A stretch of DNA of 64,000 bases from Lysinibacillus cavernae (GCF_009724685.1 NZ_WMEF01000001.1:806001-870000); one strand, 5' to 3'; shown: positions 9,852 to 19,566, numbered from the stretch's first letter. The notes: generated by a model from the sequence alone, not told the origin. Translations and numbers: made by a program.

Positions 9852-10943
9852 ATGCGTGTACCAGTTGCAACAAAATCGCATCATTATGAGGTAGTACTTG
9901 GCCATCAATTTCTAACTGAAGCCATTCAAACATTTGAAGATAAACTGCAAAAGGCAGATAAGCTTATTGTGTTTACAGATGCCAATGTATGGGCTGCACA
10001 GGGAGACTATTTCAAGGCAAATTTCCCATATAATTTTGAAGTTTTTATTTTGCCTGGTGGTGAAGCATGCAAAACTTTTGAACAATACAACGCTGCTCAA
10101 ACATTTTTATTGGAACAAAAGTGCTCCCGGAAATCATTTATTTTTGCCTTTGGTGGAGGAGCTGTTGGAGATTTAACTGGGTTTGTTGCGGCAACTTATA
10201 TGCGAGGGATTCCATTTATTCAAATTCCAACTACCATTTTAGCGCATGATTCAGCAGTTGGTGGTAAAACAGCTATTAATCATCCATTAGGAAAAAATAT
10301 GATTGGCGCATTTTATCAGCCAGAAGGTGTTATTTACGATACTGTTTTCACTGAAAGCTTATCTGAGCGCGAGGTACGTTCAGGAACGGCAGAATTAATC
10401 AAGCATGCGATGATTTCCGATGCAGTATGGTTAGAGGAATTAATGACAGCAGATTCAGTCATTCATTTTAATCAAAATGAACTAGCAAAACAGCTGAAAA
10501 AAGGAATTGAAGTCAAAGCACAAATTGTAGCTGAGGATGAAACAGAGCAGTCCGTTCGAAAATTTTTAAACTTAGGCCATACATACGGACACGCGGTTGA
10601 AGCGGCTGCTGGCTATGGCAAAGTAGCACATGGTGAAGCGGTTATGATTGGACTCGTATATTGTTTATTATTAAGCGAGCGATACGGAGAATTGGATCGA
10701 GCATTCACCAAAGCATTTTTACAGTTTGCAGTGAAAAATGGCTATCCTTTTGAGGCTGTAAATGATTATTCATTCGAACAGTTAACAAGCTATTTGATGA
10801 AAGATAAAAAAGCGGAATATGGCATTTTACAATTTGTTTTATTGGATAAAATTGGTAAACCTTTTGTAAGGGCTATTGATTTACAAGAATGCAAAAAAGT
10901 AGATGAAGAATATAGACAGTTATTAGCGGAGGTGCTTGTATGA
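9852..10943 (+). CDS. aroB: 3-dehydroquinate synthase
   Basis: Cyclises DAHP to 3-dehydroquinate, the second step of the shikimate pathway, using NAD and a divalent metal. Recognisable are FAFGGGAVGDLTGFVAA, the PTTILAHDSAVGGKTAIN stretch, and the metal-binding LGHTYGHAVE near residue 240. 363 residues. It starts three bases after aroC, with AAAGGGG as ribosome site, and its stop overlaps the aroH start (ATGA), indicating translational coupling. Confidence 0.96.
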   Translation: MRVPVATKSHHYEVVLGHQFLTEAIQTFEDKLQKADKLIVFTDANVWAAQGDYFKANFPYNFEVFILPGGEACKTFEQYNAAQTFLLEQKCSRKSFIFAFGGGAVGDLTGFVAATYMRGIPFIQIPTTILAHDSAVGGKTAINHPLGKNMIGAFYQPEGVIYDTVFTESLSEREVRSGTAELIKHAMISDAVWLEELMTADSVIHFNQNELAKQLKKGIEVKAQIVAEDETEQSVRKFLNLGHTYGHAVEAAAGYGKVAHGEAVMIGLVYCLLLSERYGELDRAFTKAFLQFAVKNGYPFEAVNDYSFEQLTSYLMKDKKAEYGILQFVLLDKIGKPFVRAIDLQECKKVDEEYRQLLAEVLV

Positions 10944-11308
10944 TTCGTGGACTTAGAGGGGCAATAACAATTGAATCTGACAAGCCAGAGCTTGTATGGG
11001 ATGAGACAGCTAGACTAGTTCGTGAGGTTGTGGCAGCAAATAACGTGGAGATAGATGAGATTGCATCGATTCTTATTTCCACAACACCAGATATTACTTC
11101 TGCATTTCCTGCACGTGCGGTACGCTTGATGGACGGATGGCAATATGTGCCTGTTATGTGTACTCATGAAATGGATGTGCCTAATGCGTTACCATTGTGT
11201 ATTCGCGTATTAATTCACGCGAATGTAGAGGTAGCACAAAAAGATGTAAAGCATTTGTATCTCAATGATGCAGTGAAATTAAGACCAGATTTAGCTCAAG
11301 TTAAATAA
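10940..11308 (+). CDS. aroH: Chorismate mutase, AroH class
   Basis: Monofunctional chorismate mutase with the trimeric AroH fold, forming prephenate from chorismate. The start MIRGLRGAITIE, the ELVWDETARLVREVV segment and CIRVLIH near the C-terminus are characteristic. 122 residues, close to the 127 of B. subtilis. It overlaps the aroB stop by four bases and is preceded by GCGGAGGTG. In B. subtilis trpEDCFBA come next; here hisC follows after only 18 bases. Confidence 0.95.
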   Translation: MIRGLRGAITIESDKPELVWDETARLVREVVAANNVEIDEIASILISTTPDITSAFPARAVRLMDGWQYVPVMCTHEMDVPNALPLCIRVLIHANVEVAQKDVKHLYLNDAVKLRPDLAQVK

Positions 11309-11326
11309 GTAGAGGAGATGTTTTAG

Positions 11327-12427
11327 ATGAAGTGGAAACAACAATTGGACGGTATGCAAGCATATAAGCCAGGGAAACCAATTGAAGAAGTACAACGTGA
11401 ATATGGCTTAAAGGAAGTCATTAAATTGGCATCTAATGAAAACCCGTTTGGGTGTTCACCTAAGGTAATAGCTTACTTACAAAATAATGCAGTGAATCAT
11501 GCACTTTATCCAGATGGCTATGCACAAAATTTACGTACAGCTGTTGCGAATCATCTAGGTGTTAAAGAGACGCAGCTTCTTTTTGGTAACGGCTCTGACG
11601 ACATCATTGCTATTATTACTCGTGCACTGTTGTATCCAGGGGTAAATACTGTTATGGCTGACCCATCTTTCTCTCAATACTGGCATAATGCTGAAATTGA
11701 AGGTGCTGAAGTACGTAAAGTGCCTTGTATTGAAGGTGCACATGATCTAGAAGCAATGGTGGCTGCAATTGATGAGAAAACATCCATTGTTTGGGTATGT
11801 AGTCCGAATAATCCTACGGGGGTTGTGATTCCAGGTGCTGCATTACGTGCCTTTCTTGCCAAGGTACCAAACGATGTCCTTGTCGTATTAGATGAAGCTT
11901 ACATCGAATATGTGACGCACCCTGATCACTTGAATACACTACCAATCATTGATGAATATCCGAATGTTCTGTTATTGCGTACGTTCTCTAAAGCTTACGG
12001 CCTGGCATCGTTCCGAGTTGGTTATGCGATTGGGCAACCTGACATCATTGCGAAGCTCGATCCTGTACGCTCACCATTTAATAATACGATTTTAAGTCAA
12101 GCTGTTGCGACTATTGCGCTCAGTGATCAAGATTATATTGAAGCATGCCGTGAAGCCAATGAAAACGGTAAAAAGCAATACGTAGAATTCTGTGAAAAGC
12201 ATAATCTAAAATACTTCCCATCTGATACGAACTTTATTTTCTTTGATACGCAAGCTGATAGTGATGTAGTTTTCCAAGAGCTTATGAAAAGAGGCTTTAT
12301 TGTCCGCAGTGGCAATGCGCTAGGATTACCAGGATTTATCCGTGTCACAATCGGAACAGAGGCTCAAAATGCAGCATTACTTAGCCAACTTGACGAAGTA
12401 TTAAAACAACAAGGGGTATTTGCATGA
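11327..12427 (+). CDS. hisC: Histidinol-phosphate aminotransferase
   Basis: PLP-dependent class I/II aminotransferase. In Bacillales this enzyme serves both histidine synthesis and the aromatic pathway. Motifs are KLASNENPFG at the N-terminus, the SPNNPTG turn, VLDEAYIEY and the PLP-lysine region TFSKAYGLASFRVGY. 366 residues. AGGAGATG precedes ATG 11327. It overlaps tyrA by four bases (ATGA), and its place between chorismate mutase and prephenate dehydrogenase supports a role in tyrosine and phenylalanine formation. Confidence 0.95.
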   Translation: MKWKQQLDGMQAYKPGKPIEEVQREYGLKEVIKLASNENPFGCSPKVIAYLQNNAVNHALYPDGYAQNLRTAVANHLGVKETQLLFGNGSDDIIAIITRALLYPGVNTVMADPSFSQYWHNAEIEGAEVRKVPCIEGAHDLEAMVAAIDEKTSIVWVCSPNNPTGVVIPGAALRAFLAKVPNDVLVVLDEAYIEYVTHPDHLNTLPIIDEYPNVLLLRTFSKAYGLASFRVGYAIGQPDIIAKLDPVRSPFNNTILSQAVATIALSDQDYIEACREANENGKKQYVEFCEKHNLKYFPSDTNFIFFDTQADSDVVFQELMKRGFIVRSGNALGLPGFIRVTIGTEAQNAALLSQLDEVLKQQGVFA

Positions 12428-13521
12428 CACGCAATGTGCTCGTTATTGGGCTTGGATTAATCGGTGGCTCCATTGCCCTTGCTTTACAAAAAGCGCCTGA
12501 AACAAAGATCATTGGCTATGATATGGACGCTCAAACGCGTGAGCGTGCAAAAACATTAAATATTGTGCATGATGTTGTCACGGATCCACAAGCTGTTGCT
12601 GCAGATATTGATATCATTATCTTTGGTACACCTGTTAATGCAACGCTCGAATGGATGGAGCAATTAAAATCATGGCCATTAAAAAATAAAGTCATCGTAA
12701 CAGATACAGGAAGTACAAAAAAATTAATTATGCAAAAAGCCAGCGAATTACGTGAACTTGGCATAACGTTTATTGGTGGACATCCAATGGCTGGTTCTCA
12801 TAAAAGTGGTGTGTTAGCTGCAAAAGCACATCTTTTTGAAAATGCGTATTACATGCTCACACCTCTCGCTGGAGAAGAAATCATTCATATGGCGCAGCTT
12901 GAAAGTTTACTAAAGTTTACGCATGCAAAAGTGGTTAGTGTATCTGCAAGTGAACATGATCATATGACAGCTGTGGTGAGTCATTTCCCACATGTCATTG
13001 CTGCTTCACTTGTGCATCAATTAGGTGGAGAAAATGGGGAATACCCAATGACACGTTCTCTTGCAGCAGGAGGTTTTCGTGATGTTACACGAATAGCTTC
13101 TTCAAACCCTATTTTATGGCGCGACATTACTTTGCAAAATCGCGATGAGTTACTCACTCAGTTAGAAGGCTGGGAAAAAGAAATGACTCGTATTAAGGAA
13201 TTGCTGACGAATGGTTCTGCTCAGGAAATTGAATCCTATTTTTCTGTTGCCAAAGAGCTGAGAGATGAATTACCGATTAGTGCAGGAGCGATGTATACGC
13301 CGTTTGACCTTTATGTTGATGTGCCTGACTATCCAGGTGTTATTTCAGAAGTCACGGGTTTTCTAGCTGAAGAAGCGATCAGTATTACCAATTTAAGAAT
13401 CGTCGAATCACGTGAAGATGTTTTCGGTATTCTGGTTATTAGTTTCCAAAACGAAAATGATCGTAAACGTGCTGTAACTTGTATTCAAAAACGAGCAAAT
13501 TTCGAAACGTATATTTCATAG
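12424..13521 (+). CDS. tyrA: Prephenate dehydrogenase with ACT domain
   Basis: Oxidises prephenate to 4-hydroxyphenylpyruvate with NAD. The Rossmann motif [11 protein letters not shown] is at residues 9-19, and [12 protein letters not shown] and [10 protein letters not shown] mark the catalytic domain. Residues from about 290 on ([18 protein letters not shown]) form an ACT domain, likely binding tyrosine for feedback control. 365 residues. It overlaps hisC by four bases. A strong hairpin sits between it and aroA. Confidence 0.95.
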   Translation: MTRNVLVIGLGLIGGSIALALQKAPETKIIGYDMDAQTRERAKTLNIVHDVVTDPQAVAADIDIIIFGTPVNATLEWMEQLKSWPLKNKVIVTDTGSTKKLIMQKASELRELGITFIGGHPMAGSHKSGVLAAKAHLFENAYYMLTPLAGEEIIHMAQLESLLKFTHAKVVSVSASEHDHMTAVVSHFPHVIAASLVHQLGGENGEYPMTRSLAAGGFRDVTRIASSNPILWRDITLQNRDELLTQLEGWEKEMTRIKELLTNGSAQEIESYFSVAKELRDELPISAGAMYTPFDLYVDVPDYPGVISEVTGFLAEEAISITNLRIVESREDVFGILVISFQNENDRKRAVTCIQKRANFETYIS

Positions 13522-13525
13522 CAAA

Positions 13526-13553
13526 AGAAAGCGTCGGCATTTCGGCGCTTTCT
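13526..13553 (+). other. Intercistronic hairpin between tyrA and aroA
   Basis: An eleven-base stem AGAAAGCGTCG / CGGCGCTTTCT (one G-T pair) with a six-base loop, starting five bases after the tyrA stop. The bases after it (ATCTTCATA) are not a T-run, so it looks like a processing, stabilising or partial-attenuation element more than a full terminator. Confidence 0.6.
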
Positions 13554-13580
13554 ATCTTCATATTGGAGGGAAGAAAGTTC

Positions 13581-14867
13581 ATGAGTGAAAAAGTCTTACA
13601 ATACAATAAACCTTCTTTACAGGGAGCTCTAACCGTTCCTGGCGATAAATCTGTATCTCACCGCTCTGTAATGTTCGGAGCCATTGCTAGTGGGACAACG
13701 ACAGTGGAAGGTTTTTTATTAGGTGAAGATTGTTTAAGTACAATAGATTGCTTCCAAAAGCTTGGTGTTCAGATAGATGTGGAAGGAACGAATGTAACGA
13801 TCCATAGCCCAGGAATGGAAGGGTGGCAAGAGCCTTCAGAGGTGTTGTATACAGGTAACTCTGGTACAACAACACGTTTAATGCTAGGCATATTAGCTGG
13901 TTCTACTGTCCATTCAGTGATGACAGGGGATGCATCAATAGGAAAAAGACCAATGCGACGCGTGATCGATCCACTTCGTCAAATGGGTGCACATATAACT
14001 GGGCGTGCAGACGGGCAATATACACCCCTTGCCATTCAAGGGACAACACTACAAGCTATTGATTACAAGATGCCTGTAGCAAGTGCACAAGTGAAATCTG
14101 CTATTTTACTAGCTGGCTTACGTGCAGAAGGAACAACCATTGTCAGAGAAACAGAAGTATCTAGAGATCATACAGAGCGCATGCTACGTCAATTTGGTGC
14201 CCATGTAGAAGTTAATCAAGGTGTCGTTTCAATTGAAGGGGGACAATCCCTTAGTGGGACACATGTTGCTGTACCAGGAGATATTTCCTCAGCAGCCTTT
14301 TTCTTAGTAGCAGGAGCGATTTGCCAAAATAGTCGATTAACACTAAATAATGTTGGCATCAACCCAACACGGGATGGCATTATCGAGGTACTTCAAAAAA
14401 TGGGTGCAACGATGACAATGACGCCAAGTGATGATACGCAAGCTGAACCTACAGCAACAATCCAAATCGCAACATCTAAGCTATCCGGTACGGTAATTGA
14501 GGGTGATATTATTCCACGATTAATTGATGAGATTCCGATCATTGCATTACTAGCTACGCAAGCACATGGTCAAACGATCATTAAGGACGCAGAGGAGCTA
14601 AAAGTGAAGGAAACTGACCGCATTACTGCTGTTGTAACGGAATTGAAAAAGCTCGGTGCCGATATCGAAGCAACAGAAGATGGAATGATTATCAATGGAC
14701 CGACGTCCTTAAAAGGTGCAAGTCTTCAAACATATGGTGATCATCGTATTGGTATGATGGGAGCTGTCGCAGCTTTCATTACAGATGGAGCAGTTACATT
14801 AGATGATGCACAATGTATTGCTGTATCCTATCCAACGTTCTTTGAGCATGTTGAGGCAGTGAAGTAA
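13581..14867 (+). CDS. aroA: 3-phosphoshikimate 1-carboxyvinyltransferase (EPSP synthase)
   Basis: Joins phosphoenolpyruvate to shikimate-3-phosphate, the sixth step of the shikimate pathway. Visible motifs are [15 protein letters not shown] near residue 20, [25 protein letters not shown] and KVKETDRI. The start was placed at ATG 13581 with GGAGGGAAG just upstream; the reading frame itself opens inside tyrA. 428 residues. The sequence has the class II pattern ([16 protein letters not shown]), which I infer from comparison with B. subtilis AroE. Confidence 0.96.
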   Translation: MSEKVLQYNKPSLQGALTVPGDKSVSHRSVMFGAIASGTTTVEGFLLGEDCLSTIDCFQKLGVQIDVEGTNVTIHSPGMEGWQEPSEVLYTGNSGTTTRLMLGILAGSTVHSVMTGDASIGKRPMRRVIDPLRQMGAHITGRADGQYTPLAIQGTTLQAIDYKMPVASAQVKSAILLAGLRAEGTTIVRETEVSRDHTERMLRQFGAHVEVNQGVVSIEGGQSLSGTHVAVPGDISSAAFFLVAGAICQNSRLTLNNVGINPTRDGIIEVLQKMGATMTMTPSDDTQAEPTATIQIATSKLSGTVIEGDIIPRLIDEIPIIALLATQAHGQTIIKDAEELKVKETDRITAVVTELKKLGADIEATEDGMIINGPTSLKGASLQTYGDHRIGMMGAVAAFITDGAVTLDDAQCIAVSYPTFFEHVEAVK

Positions 14868-14880
14868 CAATTAAAGATAG

Positions 14881-14908
14881 ACTCTCCAAGCTTTTGGGGA
14901 GTTTTTTC
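14881..14908 (+). terminator. Intrinsic terminator after aroA
   Basis: Stem ACTCTCC / GGGGAGT with an eight-base loop and six T residues. It ends the aromatic-biosynthesis operon. Confidence 0.8.
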
Positions 14909-14963
14909 TTGTTTCGAAGGTAAATGTTTTGTAGCATAAAGGTATTAATGAAAGAATAGGTGA

Positions 14964-16232
14964 ATGACTGTGAACAATGCGATGACTGAAATGATGCAAG
15001 CACTTGAACAAGGGGACTTAGCATTAATAGATCAGCTATTAGAATCATTTTTAATGAAGGAGCTACCCGAGGAGATTTATGCACTTGCTGAGATTTTTAT
15101 GCAATATGGGTACATGAAAGAAGCTGACCGTGTTCTGGAGCATTTACAATTTTTATTCCCAGAAGAGGCACAGTTAAAAATAGATCGTGCAAATGTATTA
15201 ATGGAGCTTGGTGACGAAGATGAAGCGTTGGATTTATTGCTAGAAGTTGAAGAATCTTCACCAGAATATCCTCAATCTTTATTAGTTTTAGCTGATTATT
15301 ATCAAATGCAAGGGTTATTTGAGGTTGCAGAAAAGCGTATAAATGAAGCATTAGCAATTTTACCAGACGAGCCATTATTACATTTTGCGAAAGCAGAGCT
15401 TTTATTTGAAACAGGTCGTTTTTTAGAGGCTGCAAGATTGTATGAAGAATTATATGAGCAGCAAGAAGAATTTGCTGGTATTCATCTTGTCGAAAGATTG
15501 GCAGAGGTTTATCGTGCAGGGGCTGCCTATGAAACGGCTTTCGATTATTATGTAAAGGCCCTTGAGGATGAGGTAAAGCCAGATATTTTATTTGGAGCTG
15601 CTTATTCAGCTTTCCAATCGCAAAAATACGAAATGGCTATTAAACAATTAGAGGAATTGAAAGAATTAGATCCTGATTACTTCTCAGCCTACTTATTGCT
15701 TGCGGAAAGCTATGCTATGACAGAGGATAATCCAAAAGCATATGCCGCCATTCAAGAGGGCTTAACACGCGATGAATATGATAAATCGCTCTATTTGTTT
15801 GCTGGTAAAATGGCGTTAAAAAATGGCTTGCCTGAAGAAGCAGAGCAACATCTGCGAGAAGCCATAGCGCTGGACCCTGAATATATGGAAGCAGTACTGG
15901 CACTTATTTCTGTGTTAGGGCAGCAGGAGCGTCATGAGGATGTTATCGAATTATTCGAGACTTTACAGCAAAACGATTTTGAATGGAGCACATTATATCC
16001 ATTTGCAGCAGAAGCATATGAAAATTTAGAATTGTACGACCGTGCATACGAATTTTACCGTTTGGCATATAATGATTTTAAGGAAGACGCAACATTTTTA
16101 GAAAAATATGTTTTCTTCTTATTAGAGGAAGGAAAACGTTCAGAGGCAAAAGAGGTTCTTGGACAATTAATCAACATTCAACCGGGTGAACCAGAGTGGC
16201 AAGAGAAGTTAGAAACCTTAGAATTTGAGTAA
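14964..16232 (+). CDS. ypiA: TPR-repeat protein, YpiA-like
   Basis: A 422-residue acidic, cytoplasmic helical-repeat protein. Tetratricopeptide units run almost throughout, for example ADRVLEHLQFLFPEEAQLKIDRAN and AEQHLREAIALDPEYMEAVLAL, each with the alanine and proline spacing of the TPR consensus. Such proteins are scaffolds; no catalytic motif is seen. Position after aroA and before ypiB matches B. subtilis ypiA. The start could be ATG 14964 or GTG 14970; the ribosome site is weak (ATAGGTGA). It ends 14 bases before the ypiB start. Confidence 0.88.
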   Translation: MTVNNAMTEMMQALEQGDLALIDQLLESFLMKELPEEIYALAEIFMQYGYMKEADRVLEHLQFLFPEEAQLKIDRANVLMELGDEDEALDLLLEVEESSPEYPQSLLVLADYYQMQGLFEVAEKRINEALAILPDEPLLHFAKAELLFETGRFLEAARLYEELYEQQEEFAGIHLVERLAEVYRAGAAYETAFDYYVKALEDEVKPDILFGAAYSAFQSQKYEMAIKQLEELKELDPDYFSAYLLLAESYAMTEDNPKAYAAIQEGLTRDEYDKSLYLFAGKMALKNGLPEEAEQHLREAIALDPEYMEAVLALISVLGQQERHEDVIELFETLQQNDFEWSTLYPFAAEAYENLELYDRAYEFYRLAYNDFKEDATFLEKYVFFLLEEGKRSEAKEVLGQLINIQPGEPEWQEKLETLEFE

Positions 16233-16246
16233 AGGAGGGAGTGGGT

Positions 16247-16804
16247 ATGACTGCTTCTGTATCAGTTGTTGATAAAAAAGCATTTGTTCGATGGTTTTTA
16301 AAAAATTATCAATTGAAACGTCGTGAGTGTGTGTGGATTTTAAATTACTTATTAAGTAATGATGATTTATTAAAAAGAATCCGATTTGTGGAAGAAGCTC
16401 ACTATTGTCCTAGAGCGATGGTAATGTCGACAGTAGACTCAACAGGTGTGCCTTTTCGTTTCTACAAAGGCAATGTAATGACGGCGGATGCCGAGAAGTC
16501 TTTCCATGATTTACGCTTACATGAACAAGAAGATATGTATATACAATTGAATTTTCCAAATATACCACCAAGTGCACAATACTTAGCAGTTCTCGAAGAA
16601 AACCCTTATATGCCAGAAACACTGCTAGTCAGTGAAAAAGATCGTTTACTGGCGGAAGAGCTGCTTTCCAATAGCTTACTCGTATTCCAAGAAGAAAAAT
16701 TACTCGCACAAATTGATGAAGCCCTCGACCAGGGAGATGAAGAGCGTTTCTATGAATTGTCTAATTTGTTACAAGCACTAAAGGAAACGGCTAATTTACG
16801 TTAA
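16247..16804 (+). CDS. ypiB: YpiB-like UPF0302 protein
   Basis: A 185-residue soluble protein of the YpiB/UPF0302 family. Its N-terminal part carries KAFVRWFLKNYQLKRRE and WILNYLL, conserved in Bacillales YpiB, and the C-terminal helix (IDEALDQGDEERFYELSNLL) matches the small IDEAL-type motif. In B. subtilis it lies between ypiA and ypiF near the bc-complex genes. AAAGGAGGG at 16231-16239 fits ATG 16247; GTG 16241 is too close. Function is not established beyond family membership. Confidence 0.85.
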   Translation: MTASVSVVDKKAFVRWFLKNYQLKRRECVWILNYLLSNDDLLKRIRFVEEAHYCPRAMVMSTVDSTGVPFRFYKGNVMTADAEKSFHDLRLHEQEDMYIQLNFPNIPPSAQYLAVLEENPYMPETLLVSEKDRLLAEELLSNSLLVFQEEKLLAQIDEALDQGDEERFYELSNLLQALKETANLR

Positions 16805-16822
16805 TTATAGGTAAAAATTGAA

Positions 16823-16919
16823 TGTCCTTTATCCACTTCAATATGGTAACATTACTAGTGAATGATTGTTTTCACTTTTAGTTGGGTATCCTATTGAAGA
16901 GTGGATAAGGGCATTTTTT
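16823..16919 (+). terminator. Large-loop terminator-like structure between ypiB and ypiF
   Basis: Arms 16823-16843 and 16892-16913 pair over about 20 bases (TGTCCTTTATCCAC.. with ..GTGGATAAGGGCA) around a 48-base loop. Six T residues follow at once. It may separate ypiAB from ypiF-qcrABC or act as a conditional element. Confidence 0.6.
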
Positions 16920-16946
16920 ATTTTGTGATAAAAGGAGGTTTGTTGA

Positions 16947-17396
16947 ATGTATTTTAATGCAAACGATGTGACATCGTTTATGGCGCAGAAAGATTTCATT
17001 GATACTGCGATTGTTCCACTCGTATCCATCGATTTATCTTCTGAAAAAATGAAACAGAGTGGTGCCGAAGTAGATTTTGTAATGTCTTTAACTTCTTTTA
17101 TAGAGCAGCAGTTTAAAGGCCGTTTACTTGTCATGCCACCATTTTCTTATATGACAACTTTAAAAAACGATGAATTACCACAGCAATTAGAAGCACAATT
17201 ACATAATGCTGGATTTAAGCATGTGTTCTTCATTACTTGTGACCACGCTTGGACAACTAGTGGAGATATAGTAAATATTATTTGGTTACCAGCTATTCCG
17301 TTAGAAAGTATGGATGCAAGTGTGAAAAAATCTATTATGGAAGATCAATTACGACAAGTGATTCCGATGCTTTCGACTAAATGGGCACAGATTTAA
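16947..17396 (+). CDS. ypiF: YpiF-like DUF2487 protein
   Basis: 149 residues, matching the DUF2487/YpiF family that lies directly before qcrA in Bacillales. Sequence landmarks are the N-terminal MYFNANDVTSFMAQKDFIDT and VPLVSIDLS. No membrane segment or catalytic motif is apparent, and no function is established. AAAGGAGG lies eight bases ahead of the ATG at 16947. A separate promoter for qcrA lies in the 154-base gap after it. Confidence 0.85.
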   Translation: MYFNANDVTSFMAQKDFIDTAIVPLVSIDLSSEKMKQSGAEVDFVMSLTSFIEQQFKGRLLVMPPFSYMTTLKNDELPQQLEAQLHNAGFKHVFFITCDHAWTTSGDIVNIIWLPAIPLESMDASVKKSIMEDQLRQVIPMLSTKWAQI

Positions 17397-17448
17397 CAAT
17401 TAGTTTCAATAAATGTTCACATTCTCCAGCTTTCCACAGAATGCTATA

Positions 17449-17477
17449 TTGACCAAGCTATGGACTTGATATATCAT
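17449..17477 (+). promoter_or_regulatory. Probable SigA promoter for qcrABC
   Basis: TTGACC at 17449-17454, a 17-base spacer and TATCAT at 17472-17477, about 75 bases before the qcrA start. Confidence 0.55.
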
Positions 17478-17550
17478 ATATATGTCCTAGTATTACTATT
17501 TGTAAAAGTATGTCCGTTGGACTGACCTTTAAGTTAGAGGGGGGAAAATA

Positions 17551-18057
17551 ATGAGTAATAATCGAGTTTCACGTCGTCAATTTCTAAGCTATACACTTAC
17601 TGGTGTAGGTGGATTTATGGCGGCAGGTATGCTAATGCCAATGCTTCGATTCGCAATTGATCCAGTATTACAAAAGCATGATGGTGGAGATTTTGTAAAA
17701 ACAGAGCATAAAATCGCTGACCTCACTGAAGCACCTGTAAAAGTTGACTTTTCATTCGAACAAGTTGACGCATGGTACAAATCGAATGTTACAAACGTAG
17801 CGTGGGTATATAAAAACGGCGATCAAATCATTGCTCTTTCACCAGTTTGTAAGCATTTAGGCTGTATGGTGGACTGGGGTGGAGATTCAGCTCACCCAGA
17901 TCAATTCTTCTGTCCATGTCACGCAGGGCGTTACGAGAAAAACGGGAAAAACGTTGCAGGTACACCGCCTCTAGGTCCGTTGGATGAATTTGAAGTACAA
18001 GATCAAGATGGCTATTTAATGATTGGTCCAGCAAAAGCAAATACTCTAGTTAAATAA
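17551..18057 (+). CDS. qcrA: Menaquinol:cytochrome c reductase Rieske iron-sulfur subunit
   Basis: Rieske [2Fe-2S] subunit of the bc complex. The N-terminus MSNNRVSRRQFLSYT has a twin-arginine motif followed by a hydrophobic anchor, as in Tat-exported Rieske proteins. The cluster ligands are visible in CKHLGC and CPCHAG. 168 residues. A GAGGGGGG ribosome site precedes ATG 17551. It leads the qcrA-qcrB-qcrC operon with short gaps (19 and 41 bases), and the complex passes electrons from menaquinol made with the heptaprenyl tail from the hepS-hepT genes nearby. Confidence 0.96.
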   Translation: MSNNRVSRRQFLSYTLTGVGGFMAAGMLMPMLRFAIDPVLQKHDGGDFVKTEHKIADLTEAPVKVDFSFEQVDAWYKSNVTNVAWVYKNGDQIIALSPVCKHLGCMVDWGGDSAHPDQFFCPCHAGRYEKNGKNVAGTPPLGPLDEFEVQDQDGYLMIGPAKANTLVK

Positions 18058-18076
18058 GTAAGGGGGTACGACAACA

Positions 18077-18751
18077 GTGCTAAATAAAATTTATGATTGG
18101 GTCGATGAGCGCTTAGATATTACACCGATTTGGCGTGATATTGCCGACCACGAAGTGCCTGAGCACGTTAACCCTGCACATCATTTTTCAGCATTCGTTT
18201 ATTGCTTTGGTGGATTAACGTTCTTCATCACAGTAATTCAAATTCTTTCTGGTATGTTCCTAACAATGTATTATGTACCAGACGTTGTGAATGCCTGGAA
18301 ATCAGTTTATTATTTACAAAACGAAGTAGCATTCGGTGAAATCGTACGCGGTATGCACCACTGGGGAGCTTCATTAGTAATCGTAATGATGTTCTTACAT
18401 ACACTTCGTGTATTCTTCACAGGTTCTTATAAGAAACCTCGTGAGTTAAACTGGATGGTTGGTGTAGGTATTTTTGGTGTAATGATGGGTCTTGGTTTTA
18501 CAGGATATTTATTACCATGGGATATGAAAGCATTATTCGCTACTAAAGTAGGTATCGAAATTGCAGCATCTGTACCGTTTATCGGTGGAATAATTAAAGT
18601 ACTATTAGCGGGTGACACTACAATTCTTGGTGCTCAAACGTTAACTCGATTCTTTGCGATTCATGTATTCTTCTTACCTGCAGTATTGTTTGGGTTACTT
18701 GCAGCACACTTTATCATGATTCGTCGTCAAGGAATTTCAGGACCGTTGTAA
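18077..18751 (+). CDS. qcrB: Menaquinol:cytochrome c reductase cytochrome b subunit
   Basis: b6-type cytochrome b with four membrane helices. Haem-ligand histidines lie in GMHHWGASLVIVMMFLH and in the FFAIHVFFLP helix region. 224 residues, the short b6 form typical of Bacillus, with the missing part carried by QcrC. The start is GTG 18077, following AAGGGGGT. Second gene of the qcr operon. Confidence 0.96.
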   Translation: MLNKIYDWVDERLDITPIWRDIADHEVPEHVNPAHHFSAFVYCFGGLTFFITVIQILSGMFLTMYYVPDVVNAWKSVYYLQNEVAFGEIVRGMHHWGASLVIVMMFLHTLRVFFTGSYKKPRELNWMVGVGIFGVMMGLGFTGYLLPWDMKALFATKVGIEIAASVPFIGGIIKVLLAGDTTILGAQTLTRFFAIHVFFLPAVLFGLLAAHFIMIRRQGISGPL

Positions 18752-18792
18752 TTGTCTTGACGGTTCGATGATCTTTAAAAGGAGGGGACACT

Positions 18793-19566
18793 ATGCATCG
18801 CGGAAAAGGAATGAAATTTGTCGGCGATTCTCGTATTAAAGCGAATCACAGAATGCCGAATGTTCCAAAGGATTATTCCGAATATCCAGGTAAGACGGAA
18901 GCTTTCTGGCCGAACTTCTTACTGAAGGAATGGATGGTAGGTGCTGTATTTTTAATTGGATACTTATTATTAACTGTCGCTCACCCGTCACCACTTGAAG
19001 GGCCGGCAGATCCAACTAGAGCATATACACCGCTACCGGACTGGTACTTCTTATTTATGTATCAACTTTTAAAATACTCATTTGCTTCTGGTCCATACAA
19101 TGTTATCGGAGCTATTGTAATTCCAGGTCTTGCATTTGGAGCGCTATTATTAATGCCATTTTTAGACAAGGGTCCAGAACGTCGTCCATCTAAACGTCCA
19201 TTACCAACAGCGTTTATGTTATTATCTCTTGCTTCTATGTTCTACCTAACTTGGGAATCAGTTGTTAACCACGACTGGGAAGCTCAAAAAGCTATGGGTG
19301 CGATCGTAGAAACAGTTGAGTTCGATGAAGAATCAGAAGGTTATAAAGTCTATGCTGGTTCAGCATGTATTACATGTCACGGTGAAGGTTTAGAGGGTGG
19401 AGCTGGTGCGCCAACTCTAATGAACACAGGTTTAACTGCTGATGAAATTAAGGACATTGCACATAACGGTACAGAGAGCGGTAAAATGCCTCCAGGGTTA
19501 TGGACAGGTTCTGATGAAGATCTGCAAAAACTTGCTGAATTCATCGAAAGTTTAAAAGCAGAGTAA
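18793..19566 (+). CDS. qcrC: Menaquinol:cytochrome c reductase cytochrome b/c subunit
   Basis: Fusion of a subunit IV-like membrane part (three predicted helices, with PDWYFLFMYQLLKYSF as the quinol-site PDWY motif) and a C-terminal cytochrome c domain with the haem motif CITCHGEG and a methionine ligand candidate in SGKMPPGLW. 257 residues. AAAGGAGGGG precedes ATG 18793. This b/c fusion is typical of Bacillales. A terminator follows the stop directly. Confidence 0.96.
   Translation: MHRGKGMKFVGDSRIKANHRMPNVPKDYSEYPGKTEAFWPNFLLKEWMVGAVFLIGYLLLTVAHPSPLEGPADPTRAYTPLPDWYFLFMYQLLKYSFASGPYNVIGAIVIPGLAFGALLLMPFLDKGPERRPSKRPLPTAFMLLSLASMFYLTWESVVNHDWEAQKAMGAIVETVEFDEESEGYKVYAGSACITCHGEGLEGGAGAPTLMNTGLTADEIKDIAHNGTESGKMPPGLWTGSDEDLQKLAEFIESLKAE

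Noticed and set aside
15097..15435. Open frame of 112 codons antisense to the TPR gene
   Set aside because: Shadow of a strongly supported gene, with no ribosome site and leucine- and histidine-rich composition.
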